A model generated the notes under the pieces. That model made no database searches and was not told where the DNA came from. It was given only the letters and a program-made list of their open reading frames with translations. Positions 27,605 to 38,503 of a stretch of 44,261 bases of DNA are shown here, piece after piece. The stretch is from positions 1 through 44,261 of the forward strand of contig JAUCBJ010003019.1 in NCBI GenBank assembly GCA_032718475.1, in the 5' to 3' direction. This DNA comes from Nemertoderma westbladi. Its lineage: Eukaryota > Xenacoelomorpha > Nemertodermatida > Nemertodermatidae. Numbering within the stretch: the stretch's first letter is position 1; every line of letters starts with the position of its first letter. The position numbers and the translations under genes were made by a program.

Positions 27605-28276
27605 GTAACAGAACAGATCGACTATCCACTGGAAAAAACTGTCTATTGGACCGATGCTTTACTCGTGTTGGAGTATATAACCAATGAAGTCTGTAAGTTC
27701 AGCGTCTTCGTTACTAACAGAGTAGCCATTATACTTAGTCGCACGAAGATAGATCAATGGAGACATTGCCCCGGGACGATTAATCCAGCCGACATCGCCT
27801 CCAGGGGAGCAACTCCGCAAGAACTGATAGATACTCCAGACTGGTTAAGTGGACCCGACTTTCTAAGCAAAGAAGAAGATGAATGGCCTCCTCATCTTAC
27901 CACGGCTGAGATTAGACAAGCCAAGGGAGCGGAGAAAGTCAAACCTAAAACCCGGGCGAGTAAATCGAAGTTATTTAAACCCACGATAGATCTGTCTGTA
28001 CTACACGTTTCCAGAGACGATGCTTTGGATCCACAATCCCTCGCCACAAATAAGTCTGTTGTGGAAATCAGAGAGAGAGATTGGAAATCTGGAATACCAG
28101 ACGTCTCGCAAGGACTCTCACCTCTCCTGCAGAGAGCGATACATCACTATAGTTCCTGGAATCGGCTCTGTAAGGCCGTTACATATTTAAAGCGATGTTT
28201 TCATCATCACTACTCCAGGACGAAGACCACTAGTGATAATGCTCCACTGCTGCGCTGCGCAGGTCCATGTTGTTAA
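27605..28276 (+). pseudogene. BEL copy B RNase H end and RNase H-integrase linker
   Basis: Open in one frame from the insertion boundary to 28276. It shows the RNase H C-terminal block INPADIASRGATPQEL and GPDFL, the hallmark of BEL/Pao pol after RNase H, then a charged linker of about 150 residues leading to the integrase. A frameshift near 28220-28265 ends the frame early; the protein continues from about 28233 in another frame. The block was split from 18593-20658 by the gag-only LTR element. Confidence 0.85.
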
Positions 28277-28607
28277 AGATCTTCCCAAATACAAGATATC
28301 CGACAGGTTTCTGAAGGAGAAGATCAGTTACCAGGAGCATGAAGAAACCAATAAGCAGATACTGAGACTCCTGCAATGCTATGAGGATTCCAATAAGTAT
28401 TTCCTGTTGTTGAGAAATCCACAGATGCGCTTAAGGGATCGTTTCTCTAGCACCATGATAGATGGGTTAATACGTGTTGGAGGAAGATTAACTAGTGCTC
28501 CATTATCCTTTGACACTAAGTTTCCCATACTCATTAGAAGTCTTGAAATACAAATCAAGATGATTGTAGATGTTCACAGTAAGCTTTATCATGCTGGTAG
28601 AGAATGA
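28233..28607 (+). pseudogene. BEL copy B integrase, zinc-binding N-terminal domain
   Basis: Begins in register just after the frameshift and reads to TGA at 28605-28607. It contains DGLIRVGGRL and VHSKLYHAGRE, the two-histidine half of the HHCC zinc-binding domain of BEL/Pao integrases. The two cysteines (NCIPC) follow beyond the stop, in the same frame. The TGA lies where a Trp (TGG) would be usual, so it is a one-base nonsense change. Confidence 0.82.
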
Positions 28608-29786
28608 GTTCTTAGCGAAATTCGAACTCGCTATTATTTTTATAAACCCCATAGAGCTCTGAACCAAGTTCTTAGGAACTGCATACCCTGTAGGAAAGCA
28701 TTCAGTAGGCCTTTAACACAGCGAGAGGTAGAATTACCTAGGGAACGAGTAAGCTTCTATGAACCACCCTTTACTAATACCGGTGTGGATTTGTTTGGCC
28801 CTATTGAAGTATATCGTGCTAGGACTATAGTCAAGAGATGGTGTGTCATCTTTGTTTGTATGACTTGTAGAGCTATCCATCTCGATATGGTGAACGATTT
28901 ATCTACTAACAGCTTCCTATTGAGCTTACGCCGACAGATCGCTCGCTTTGGAACTAGTAACACGATGAGATCTGATAAGGGAACAAACTTCATTGGTGCC
29001 AACAATGAAATCAAGGCTTACGTCAAAGATTGGAACCAAAGACAGGTGGACGATCAGCTAAGGGTAACAGCGTCTAGCTGGACCTTCAACGCCGCCGACG
29101 CCCCTTGGTGGGGAGGAAGTTGGGAGAGATTAATCAGGAGCGTGAAGACCGCATTTCACTTTATAGTGCCGTGCCGCGCGTATCTCACCGACGAACTTTT
29201 GCGGACGTTAATGGAGGAAATCGCCGCCTATCTCAACGAGAGACCTCTTATGCCAGTCTCATCGAGTCCCGATTCCCTGGAAGCGCTAACACCCGCGCAC
29301 TTCCTACTGAAGAAACCTGTAGCCATGCTCCCACGATCGGAAATCACAGACGGAGACGAATACTGCCGGCAAACTTGGCAACTTATGCAGTTGTTATCCC
29401 GTCATTTCGCTGACCATTTCGAAAAACATTATCTGCCCACGCTACAACTTCGAACTAAGTGGTTTGCGCAGCAAGAAAACGTCAGCGCTGGAGACATGGT
29501 CCTTATTGTGGATTCAGATCTTCCACGTAAGCGGTGGCAGACAGGTCGTATCATCGAGACTCATATCTCGGATGATGGTTTGGTGCGATCGGTAGAACTC
29601 GTCGTCATGCGACGTAACTTTAAGAAACCGGGAATTGTCTTCGAGACGCAGCAACTCAATCGCCCAGTTGGTCGTTTATGTTTACTGGAAAGAGACAGAG
29701 AACTCTCCGGAAACTATGGAAGGCAAGATACTCTTCCCACGACCACCTCCCTAATCCAACAAACATCTAGGGACTCCCCAACGTAA
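28608..29786 (+). pseudogene. BEL copy B integrase core and C-terminal domain
   Basis: Same frame as the zinc-binding part, open to 29786. The catalytic triad can be placed at Asp 28782-28784 (GVDLFGPI), Asp 28973-28975 (SDKGTNFIG) and Glu 29124-29126 (GSWERLI), with 49 residues between the last two. The C-terminal DUF5641-like domain follows, with LRTKWF, VLIVDSDLPRKRWQ and RPVGRLCLL, the usual end of BEL/Pao pol. The domain itself is intact; its upstream frame is not. It would join the cDNA to host DNA. Confidence 0.9.
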
Positions 29787-31489
29787 CAGCGTCTGGAGTG
29801 GGTGTGTGACTATATTATTTTATATTTGCTTTTATTATTTTATACTTATGTATGTATTATTATGTAATTTTATTATAATCGTTTTCTTTAATTTTATTTA
29901 GTAGAATGTTATTTTAGCGATTATTTAGTAGATTAGTGCCATATATATTCGCGTTTATTACTTAATTACTTATATATTATATATTTAGTGCGACGGCGAG
30001 AAATAATTTCTTTTCTCTTTCCTTACTGTCCGTATTACATTATAAATATGTGACTACAGTAAGATGAAATATCCGTACTTATTAAAGTACAATAAAGCTC
30101 CTACTATATTCAAGTATTATTGGTAAGTAGAGTATTAGGAATGCAAAGTTCAGATCCTCGTGTCTCGGCTAAACCAAGCTCTGGGTAGACCTTGGAAACG
30201 ACTTGCCTCTTCTCACTGACATTGCTTCTTGCGATATTGCTCTCATACCGTATATTAAATAATACATATAGTAGCGTGATGTCCCTCTAACAGTAGCGTA
30301 CAATGCAAAATAAATCTGTTAAACCCTTTGACCTTCTGTAATTCTAGTCGATTAAGATATCGCGGCACCCACCGATATACTTGAAAGACAAAATTCTAGA
30401 ATCAGTGGTTAACGTCCCCAGACAAGTTCTGGAATAAACCGGTGCCCATCTTAAATATTAACTATTAATATTTATAAAATCTGTCAAACAAATACAATAG
30501 AGTAAATACTTACAAGTTAACTCTAGAAAATCTATAAATCAAAATCTGTCAAATTTGAGATCCTTTAAAATTCTAGTCGATTAAGATATCGTAGCACTTA
30601 CCGATACTCTTAAAAGGACAAATTTCCTAGAATTCAGGATCCTAGTCCCCAGACATGTTCTGGAATAAAATTGTGTCTATTTAACATTAAATAATAAAAT
30701 TTACGGGAATAAATTCTAATTCATCTCTTTTAATGAATTTGATAAATTGTCATTTTATACAATTTATAACATTCCCAAAATTCCATTAATTAATAGATCA
30801 TGGGAGCGGAGATTCACCCTATTAAGTGTATTAGTGTGCGAGAATCTCCAATATATAGTCAATAGCCGATAAAATTCATAAAATCATGTATAAAGGGGAT
30901 ATTAACAATTAAAGAATTACTATTAAATAGCATCCCAGATCTGTTTGCATGAGAATTACCCTAATTCTACCGCTAGCTTTCCATAATGTCACCATAGCAA
31001 CAACCACGCTAGAATTAGAAGTGAGTTAAAAGAACAATAGGAAGCTTGCCCCATTGAATAGCATAGGGAATAAATAGCACACTGCTAGTATCCAAGGATA
31101 CATAATAATAACGTGGCATTCTGGAAGGCACTGACTAACGGACAAATGGCCCGAATGTGTACAATTTGTGACAGTTGTGTGGAATTTGTGCGTTTATAGG
31201 TGAATGTTACTACTAAAGTGTGTTTACAGTAGCGAGTCGCAATTGTGAAAGTAGCCCTAACTGTGCCGTAAGAACCTGAAGTAAATCTAAGCCTTTGGGA
31301 TGGACAGTGGAGTGACTTGTGCCGGTTATCGTTGTCGTTGTGTAGCTACTACGTTGGTGAAAAACACAGCGACGACGGCACATCGGCGCTGAGGATCTTG
31401 CACTGTCCGGGGGCCGAGAGGGGTAGGCAGCGACGCCCGCTAGCCTAATTATAAACTTATTATAATATTAATAAACTCATATAGCAGAT
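29787..31489 (+). other. 1.7-kb non-coding stretch between BEL pol and ORF X1
   Basis: AT-rich, no credible coding frame and no RNA gene seen. It holds an imperfect direct repeat: about 30325-30440 recurs at 30554-30670 (start ATTCTAGTCGATTAAGATAT, offset 229). A more G/C-rich part at 31300-31440 precedes X1. If X1/X2 belong to the BEL element this is an internal spacer that could hold the promoter or splice acceptor for them. I find no LTR-like match to the copy A or copy B leaders here. Confidence 0.55.
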
Positions 31490-33517
31490 ATGACTGAGTT
31501 GATAGAAGATGATCTTGGTATCAGGGAGCGATATACTCTACCTTTACAAGCGTTTGTTGATAGCTTGATACGCGGCGACGCTAGTCCAACTACTACGGAG
31601 GACGATGGTCGTTATATCGAACCGCCAATGTCCCAGGAGTAACTTACGCGTGAATTGGACTATAGAAAATTCACCGCTCGCTATACGCATCGTAATGGTA
31701 CGTATATGGACTTCTTAACTACTGGCCATCCTATCGATTTACACGATACGGACGACGTAGACACCGAAAGGGAAATGGTTTTATTTAAATATCATACCCA
31801 GCGGAGTCGGAACGATAAACCGAGAATAGAACACGAGAATTCTATTCGGAACCGACTCGAAAGAGAAGACGTTGAAGAGCCGGATAAACGCAGCGACTTC
31901 AACGATTATATGGAATTCCTGAGAGAAACATATCTCAATATTGCCAGTCAACAAAATCTAGAAACTCGATATCCTCAAGGTATACATCATGACCCTATGA
32001 TAGAACTCAAACGGCTCTATTTCACTATGATGTATCTTACCGCCGATCGACCGCTACCTGTCATCCCAGATAGCTTCGAACAGATGGAGGAATATTGTAA
32101 AACTGGAGAACGATCACCCGCGTTTCCCCTGCAGGACGTGCGTCTTTGGTATTACTGCGACGAATGCCCTAGACCCAATCAGCAAACAGAAAGACATAAA
32201 CATCCACGGAGACGTTGCGCTAAACACAGTTTTACACGATATACTTATGGGAGTTTCGAGCGAAACCTGTTTGACATATCACCTACGCTCGCTCGACTCA
32301 AACGATCCTTAAATAAACCAATGATCAGAGTTCCGGAATACTCGGTCAGACCTCCTCATTCCTTAGTGAGACCTCAAATGCTCGATCCTAATAGTATAAC
32401 GGATCCCCCTGAACTGTACTCACTATTTAAAGATCTTGTGTTACCCGAACAATTAATCGGTGGCACTCCAGTAGTGGGCTCGCTAGATATTCGCCCACCC
32501 TACCTAGCCGGATTGGCACGCGGTCATCTAATATCGCCGTTTAACCCGTACAACCGTCCAGGTTTAACCCCGATACAACCCGTTACCGAAGTCGAAGAGA
32601 GCGTTGTACAAAACGCGTTAGACGCTATTCGGCAGAAGATCGGAAAAGGAACTTACGATTGTTTAGAGAAATGCAAATTGCAGCAACAAGTCCAAGCGGT
32701 GAAAGAATTAGCTTTACCCCAGTTCGATAGAGAAATCCAGAACCTCGAGGAAGACATCGAACATGGACGAACCTATTCTCAACAAGAGTTCCTAGACGAG
32801 CGTTTACAACAACAAGCGGAGGAAAATCAGCTCGAGGAGAAAAACATAGAAATGGATGAGAGAGAAGAAGCAGCTTTAGCCCAGCCAGAAGCTCAAATCC
32901 TTATGACGGATCTCTATTCTAAAACCATCATCCATCCTTCGATGGTTCCCCATTTCGGAGACAAACTCTTCGCCACGGCACAGCCTCAACCGGTTGATAT
33001 CAACCTAAGATCTCGAGATCTTATCGCTGACGCTCCCATGTTGCAACATCCGCCAATCGAGGCCGCTCGTGTCGATGGTATACTCGCTGTACCTCCGGAC
33101 AATAGAGCAGATCTTGTCCGTCGTATGGTACACGAAGTTAACATACGCGCTAGACCTTTACTGAACTCGTTTTATGGGATCAAAGATCACCCTTATTATG
33201 TCAATCTAACGCAATATTACATGGTAAAACCGGAAGATCCTACACATAGTCTGAGGTTTCTACCACTAATAAATCCTCTCGATCTTGTCGAACTCGAACA
33301 ACTGCAGAAACATCTGGATCAGTTAGTGAAAGTAAACTCATTTCGAAAACCCTATAATGTTTCCAGAATAGAGAAAGATACAATACCTCCGTATAATCTT
33401 GATGGATTTATCAAAACTCGATTAGTCCACTGGAATCTCGACGTGTTATTCGAGGAAGAAAGAATACAACGATATGGAGAATGTAGAAACATATACTACA
33501 CAGTATTTGAAGTATAG
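31490..33517 (+). CDS. ORF X1: unrecognised protein with one internal stop
   Basis: ATG at 31490 starts an acidic N-terminus (MTELIEDDLG), interrupted by TAA at 31640-31642; the same frame then runs 624 codons to TAG 33515-33517, 675 residues in all if the stop is ignored. Visible: a Cys/His cluster at about residues 223-246 (CDEC ... C..H) that could bind zinc; Pro-rich segments at about 270-330; a Gln/Glu-rich helical or coiled-coil stretch at about 390-465 (QQQAEENQLEEKN); no signal peptide and no membrane segment, so it is not an ordinary Env. I recognise no family. It is followed by X2 with a 44-base overlap. It lies between BEL pol and the LTR-like end of copy B, so it may be an accessory or structural protein of that element. 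The open length amid a decayed pol is notable. Confidence 0.7.
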
Positions 33518-35744
33518 AGATCTACCTAATGCTAGCGAATGCGCCACCTTGTGGCATCCAGTGGGAATGACTCTAGAAAGCGCCACTAAAGAGTGGAATG
33601 AGACTCTTAACGTTATCGAGATGTATGGAGTTGTCACTTACGATAACGAAGGTAGCGTTCCGGTTGGAGAACTGGGAACTACGCGCATGATACATATACG
33701 AGGACTAGCTGGTTCTACCCACGTATTCACTCGAGCGTGTTCCGATGTGATTGATTATTCTTTTGAGACCCTTACCGAGATACAAAAGAAACTCCGACAT
33801 GGACAATTCGAACTCGCGCAGCGTTACGTCACCGACACCGAGCGTAAACCGGCCATGGGTATCGATGGATCGATGATACCCCAGCCCGTGCTCGAGATGT
33901 TGTTTAATGAAAGAATCCTTAAAATCGGCTCAGCTGTTTATGGAGATCTCCAAAACGACTTTCGGAACATGGAGAACATTCCATACCCTTTCGTCGATAC
34001 TCAGCTGATTGCTCCCTGGGCAGAAGGCCGAGGTTTCTTCCGCACTATGTATGCAAATACACCCAGCGGCATTACTAAAGTACAACGAACCACCATCGGA
34101 CATCTTGCCTTTCAAGAATACGGATGGAATTTCAAGGTTGGAAATCCTATCAACTACCAACAAGTATATGGAGATCATTATTCTCGATTATACTTTGATG
34201 GACCATTGACCGCACCTGGTGCCGTGTATAGCTTTATGAGTGTTCCACTTCGTCCCTCTTTAGCTATATACATGATCTTTGAAAACGCCGCACTTGCTGG
34301 TTGGCTAGCCGATGTGTGCAGTCGTACTATACGCGCCCATCCCTTAATACTTGGAACCAAACTCGCCAAGCTAGATGAACACAATAAATTCATCCGCTTC
34401 GAATGTTTCAGGCGCTTTCTGACTCCGTTCCGTAACGTTGATAGTCAGTTCAAGGACCGCGCTCTGACCAAGCTCAGCCTAAGAGACTCAGCTGCTGAAA
34501 AGTTAGACAGCGCGGGATTCGCCATTTTCAAGGACGTTTGTATACAGAACTTACATTCATCTGTTATACAAAGACCTCGAATACCCACGGGTTATTCTAT
34601 CGTGGAAGTTCAGACAGCGGGTTCGCATGAGGAGACAGCCGCACCTACCTCAGCTATGCAATTGGAAGACGAACCAATATGCTTAGAATCTGAGGAGATT
34701 CAGCCTACAGCGCCCCAGAGCAGCGATAACGACTACGTCTTGGAATGGTATCAAGGTCCACAATGTCTCACCGCATACGATTATCGGCACGCCAACTATG
34801 TTTCTCGAAAACGTTGCCGATTATGCGCATCGAGAGATCATTTCACCCCTATGGACTCAGACGTACCCTGCTCCTATTTCCATGAACAACCGATGATGGA
34901 GATCTATTGTGCGTATTGCAGACTCAATAACTCGCACATTTTCGCAGTCTGCCCCCAATTTATGACTCAATGCCATCATTGTCAACTTAAAGGACATGCC
35001 AGTTTTAATTGCCCTTTTAACCGCGATCTGGAAAGCGTAGATGAGATGATTACCCTGCGCTACATCCGAGCTTGGGAAGCGAATGCGGATTTACATTGTG
35101 AGTCACGCCATCGCTATTACCCTGGACGCGCCTACGAAGGAGTTTACGCATTCCATCCTTATCTATTCGCGTCTGTTGAACAAAAATCGCGCACACCGAG
35201 TTACGAACTAATGAAGCGTGTTGGTGAGTGTATTTCCACCAAATTTGTTCGTAAATATCTCAGGAACATCAATCCTAACGATATTAATTCATACAATTTG
35301 ACCAATTTCATCCGTCAAGACCCGGAGTATGGCGATTTGTTCATCAACTCGCATCCTGAATTACAGGAAGTACATCGACGGCCTTACGAATATCGAGCCC
35401 GAGAACGCGAGCTGGAAAGAACCATTAAACCGAGGAAGTTTCTCACCACTCACGGTCTGCCTACCGCTATCGTTCAGACGACTTGTCAGGGACCAGTAGG
35501 AGCTGCTGTCCTAAGACGCGCTCTAAAGGCCGTTAGACCTCGCTCCACTGAAGTTGATATCGATCAACCAGGTACCTCGACCGGCGGATACACCGACTGT
35601 AATCCTAAACCTTCTGATGCAATTGTATTGCACCCTTCACCCAGGAGTTATAGCCCTCCTAGTAAAGTGGCTCGCCCCAAAGAGAAAAGGACTCTTGCTA
35701 GCCTCAAAAAACTGCGTAAACGCCGTCCGCACAAGAAAGACTAA
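33474..35744 (+). CDS. ORF X2: unrecognised protein with three zinc-knuckle-like motifs and a basic tail
   Basis: 756 residues from ATG at 33474, which lies inside the end of X1 in the +1 frame. The first 370 residues look globular and rich in Tyr, Pro and Arg and match nothing I know. Residues 448-513 hold three Cys/His units: CRLCASRDH, CAYCRLNNSHIFAVC (CX2CX5HX4C) and CHHCQLKGHASFNC (canonical CX2CX4HX4C). A Ser/Pro-rich segment and the basic end KRTLASLKKLRKRRPHKKD follow, a possible nuclear signal or RNA-binding tail. The layout (large body, knuckles, basic tail) resembles a Gag, yet it has no detectable likeness to the BEL Gag at 17104-18151. X1 and X2 may be two parts of one protein read through a frameshift. 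No catalytic motif, signal peptide or membrane segment. Confidence 0.72.
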   Translation: MENVETYTTQYLKYRDLPNASECATLWHPVGMTLESATKEWNETLNVIEMYGVVTYDNEGSVPVGELGTTRMIHIRGLAGSTHVFTRACSDVIDYSFETLTEIQKKLRHGQFELAQRYVTDTERKPAMGIDGSMIPQPVLEMLFNERILKIGSAVYGDLQNDFRNMENIPYPFVDTQLIAPWAEGRGFFRTMYANTPSGITKVQRTTIGHLAFQEYGWNFKVGNPINYQQVYGDHYSRLYFDGPLTAPGAVYSFMSVPLRPSLAIYMIFENAALAGWLADVCSRTIRAHPLILGTKLAKLDEHNKFIRFECFRRFLTPFRNVDSQFKDRALTKLSLRDSAAEKLDSAGFAIFKDVCIQNLHSSVIQRPRIPTGYSIVEVQTAGSHEETAAPTSAMQLEDEPICLESEEIQPTAPQSSDNDYVLEWYQGPQCLTAYDYRHANYVSRKRCRLCASRDHFTPMDSDVPCSYFHEQPMMEIYCAYCRLNNSHIFAVCPQFMTQCHHCQLKGHASFNCPFNRDLESVDEMITLRYIRAWEANADLHCESRHRYYPGRAYEGVYAFHPYLFASVEQKSRTPSYELMKRVGECISTKFVRKYLRNINPNDINSYNLTNFIRQDPEYGDLFINSHPELQEVHRRPYEYRARERELERTIKPRKFLTTHGLPTAIVQTTCQGPVGAAVLRRALKAVRPRSTEVDIDQPGTSTGGYTDCNPKPSDAIVLHPSPRSYSPPSKVARPKEKRTLASLKKLRKRRPHKKD

Positions 35745-36284
35745 CTGTTTAGAGTATTTTTATATTTTAGAAACTGTGATTTTTTATATTTTATAGAATT
35801 AAATCCCATTTTCTGGGAGCGGTGTAAAGGCTTTTGCGTAATTAGCTGGTTATTTTCCCCGCCAAGTACTCTGTAGGTGTTTTAGCGGACATAAAAAGCC
35901 GTTTCCTTACTGTACCGGCGTTTTAGTGGACATAAAAAGCCATTTCTTCTGTATGTGTACTTTAGCGGACATAACTAGCGATTTTATGTCGCAATACGCC
36001 AAAATACTCTTGATACAGTGAAAGTTCAGATGACGACATCTATCAGCTGATATGTACACGTGTAACTTTTTCTTTGTTCTTTGTTCGGTCGACCAATCAG
36101 AGCAATTTTCATTTTATTTGTACAGAAGCCTCCGGGAAATCGCGCAATGCATTATGGTTTATGTTTACCTTTTTTCCTGATGCCACAACATCGGCTGTGG
36201 AATTATTCTGTGTTTCAGACTTTAGCCAAACATTAGAACGGCTTTGATCATAGAAACGTATAACTGTTATAATATTATCATATT
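35745..36284 (+). other. Non-coding region after X2 with a 40-bp triple repeat
   Basis: Three tandem units of about 40 bp (35880, 35922, 35961) share TTTAGCGGACATAA. No coding frame. The start of the probable 3' LTR may lie in the second half: weak matches to 5816-5960 (inverted) continue to about 36120. I see no clear polypurine tract. Confidence 0.55.
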
Positions 36285-37012
36285 GTCACAAACTGGCATA
36301 CTGCCCATATCATACCATACATACCGTTCACCGCATAATTTTACTGCTATTTACTGTCGGTTATTAATTGTATCAGTTGATGGAATATTGTTATATTTGG
36401 AGAATATCGATAAATAATCATAAAAACCCCAATCTTCTTGATATACTGAAGGTGAGAGACCGGTTACATATAGCAATTGCGACTTACATTATAGTGGTTT
36501 TGGAGTGAATCTAATGCTATTTCATAGGCCCTACATGTATCGGTTGCTGTTCTCTTTATATGTGACTAAAATTAGTGAAGGTCGGCAGATCGGTGTGCAG
36601 CATTGTGCGGTAGTGTGCATGAGTGTGATAGATAACAAAGCATCTCCTAAAGAATGCGCTTTATACGTGAATCAATAGCCATCCCGTTGTGTTTAGTGTA
36701 AGTCATAACTCTGTTTACATACTTAGAGCGCCACGTCCTAAAGGAACTGTTAATATTCCCCGAAAGTGAATAATATTTGTCAGAGATTTTATATTAACGA
36801 TCAATCGAATAATACAGTAGGCCTACACCGCAATAAGGTCAGAGCATCCGAATCCAGTCTCCCGGGTAAATCCAGCGGGTGAATGGTCGCGCATAGGCTG
36901 GCTTCGGCTAATGTAGTGCATCAAATACTTGTCATAGGCTAAAGTCGATTTATAACCTAGAAGACACCTAAATTTGGCAGGTTAAACTACTAAAGGTCTA
37001 AAAGCGCGAACA
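36285..37012 (+). repeat. Probable 3' LTR (or its 3' part) of BEL copy B
   Basis: Inverted match to 5815-5110. The end GCGCGAACA at 37004-37012 is the exact point where similarity stops, as expected if copy A continues into its leader and copy B into flanking DNA. This is the main evidence that X1/X2 lie inside copy B. Divergence from 5110-5815 is larger than between ordinary LTR pairs, but the two belong to different copies. Confidence 0.6.
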
Positions 37013-37210
37013 GCCTGTCCCTACTTCCATGCTGAGTGGATGTAGGCTTTTCCCTAGAGCTGGACCCTCATACCTGGCTGCAGGGGTATGGGACTTGATC
37101 AGGCAGAATGTCATCAACCAATGGCTGGTCAAGTATTAGGATGTACCTTGCGTCTATAAAGACGAAGGTACCTCCCACTGCAAGCTGCACCTGTAGCAGG
37201 GGTGTAATAT

Positions 37211-38503
37211 ATGGCCTGGCAGATGAGCCACTTGCCAATGGTGGGCCATATGCACCAGGGGAGCTTTGGGAGATGGGCCCATTGTAACCCCACTGCAACA
37301 CCCACCCTGTGGACTGGCAAACCAGGGTGTGGTACCTGCCCCGAGAGCGTACTCGGTAACAAAGCACCCCCCTTTCTAACCACAATGGATAGTACCAGTA
37401 ACGCGGAGGTCCGGCCACCTGGGGCCAGTGGAGAACCCGGACTTACAAGGCCCCACAGGCGCCAGTCTTCTCCTGACAGGCAGTCTGTATCCCAACCCCT
37501 AGGAGAGGGAGGAGCCGGCATTGCTTTACCCCTCCCTGATAATGACCCACTTGGCCCAAACCCTATTGGAGGGAGGCCAAATGGCGAAATTCAGTACCAC
37601 TGGGCTCATGTACCATCTAGGCCCAAAAACCCCCTGGTGAACATGAGACAAGTTACCATGCTTGCCTCAATAAATCCCAGGACTCTCAACCCACCACTGC
37701 AACAAGGGGAACTTACTGCTCTTGCAGATAAGCTGAACCTGACTGCAGTCGGTATTCAGGAACACCGCATGAGGTGCTCTGAAGAGGTAAGATACCAGGA
37801 TATGGGTGGTGGTTGGCAGCTTGTTCATTCCTCAGCGGATGATCAGGGAAACGGGGGAGTGGGTCTGCTTTTAAACCCAACTGCTTTTGCAGCACTAGAC
37901 AAGGTAGAGTCCATATCCCCCCGTATAATTTGCTACCACTTCACTTGCGCTGGTAAGATGGCAAAAAAGTTCCCCAAGGTTGTGATTATGGTATGCTATT
38001 CTCCAACTAGTACTGCTGATATAGCTGATGTAGACACATTCTATAACCAGCTGCAAGCAGCTACTGACTGTGTAGACAAGCATGCCTTTCTCACTATCCT
38101 TGGCGACTTCAATGCCAGCTTACCAAGATCCTCTTCTAACCCATGGGTTTATAGTGACACTGTAAACCGAAATTCAGGTCATTTGCAAGATTTTATTCTG
38201 GCAAATGAGCTGTTTTCGGCCAATACAAATTTCCAAAAACGACCTGGAAAGCTGTACACCCATGTGGGACCCAGTGGTCATAAGTCCCAGATAGACAACC
38301 TCATCTTCCGTAAGAAATACAGAGGATCAATAATTGACTGCTCTTCTCTCACAGTGCGGACATTTCAGACTGACCATCGATTGGTTATGGGAAAGACCAA
38401 ATTAAGCCTTCGTGCAAACAAGGGTCTTAAAAAGTCCACCCCACATCATGACTGGTCTACCTTGGATAAAAACCCCATTATAAAGGATAACTTTACAATT
38501 TAG
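37211..38503 (+). pseudogene. RTE endonuclease (APE-type), ends at an in-frame stop
   Basis: 430 codons from ATG 37211 to TAG 38501-38503. The first 140 residues are Pro/Gly-rich and may be leader; the likelier functional start is the ATG at about 37644 before RQVTMLASINPRTLN. The endonuclease shows LTAVGIQEHRM (metal-binding Glu), GNGGVGLLLN, TILGDFNASL (Asp/Asn) and TDHRLV (Asp-His), all the APE landmarks. Proteins of this kind are often labelled craniofacial development protein 2-like in animal annotations. After the TAG the frame goes straight on into the RT, so one nonsense mutation splits a once continuous polyprotein. Confidence 0.85.

Larger units (their letters stand above)
6322..37012 (+). 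mobile_element. BEL/Pao LTR retrotransposon, copy B, decayed, with three nested insertions
   Basis: The same family as copy A, on the plus strand. Order: leader (6322-8462), gag (8463-10755 and 17104-18151), protease, RT and RNase H (18152-20658), RNase H end, integrase and C-terminal domain (27605-29786), a non-coding stretch, two unrecognised ORFs (31490-35744), and an LTR-like end (36285-37012). Insertions occupy 7749-8399, 10756-17103 and 20659-27604. Subtracting them leaves about 16.7 kb without a 5' LTR, long for BEL/Pao. Several stops and frameshifts break gag and pol, so it cannot move by its own proteins. Including 29787-37012 depends on the LTR-like match to copy A and is an inference. 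Confidence 0.75.

Noticed and set aside
29787-31489. A 3' LTR of BEL copy B directly after pol
   Set aside because: I found no convincing match to either leader or to the LTR-like block at 5110-5815; the internal 229-bp direct repeat there is not LTR-like. A careful alignment could still overturn this.
31490-35744. X1/X2 as a retroviral-type Env
   Set aside because: No signal peptide, no membrane-spanning segment and no furin-type site; instead cytosolic-looking zinc-knuckle motifs and a basic tail.
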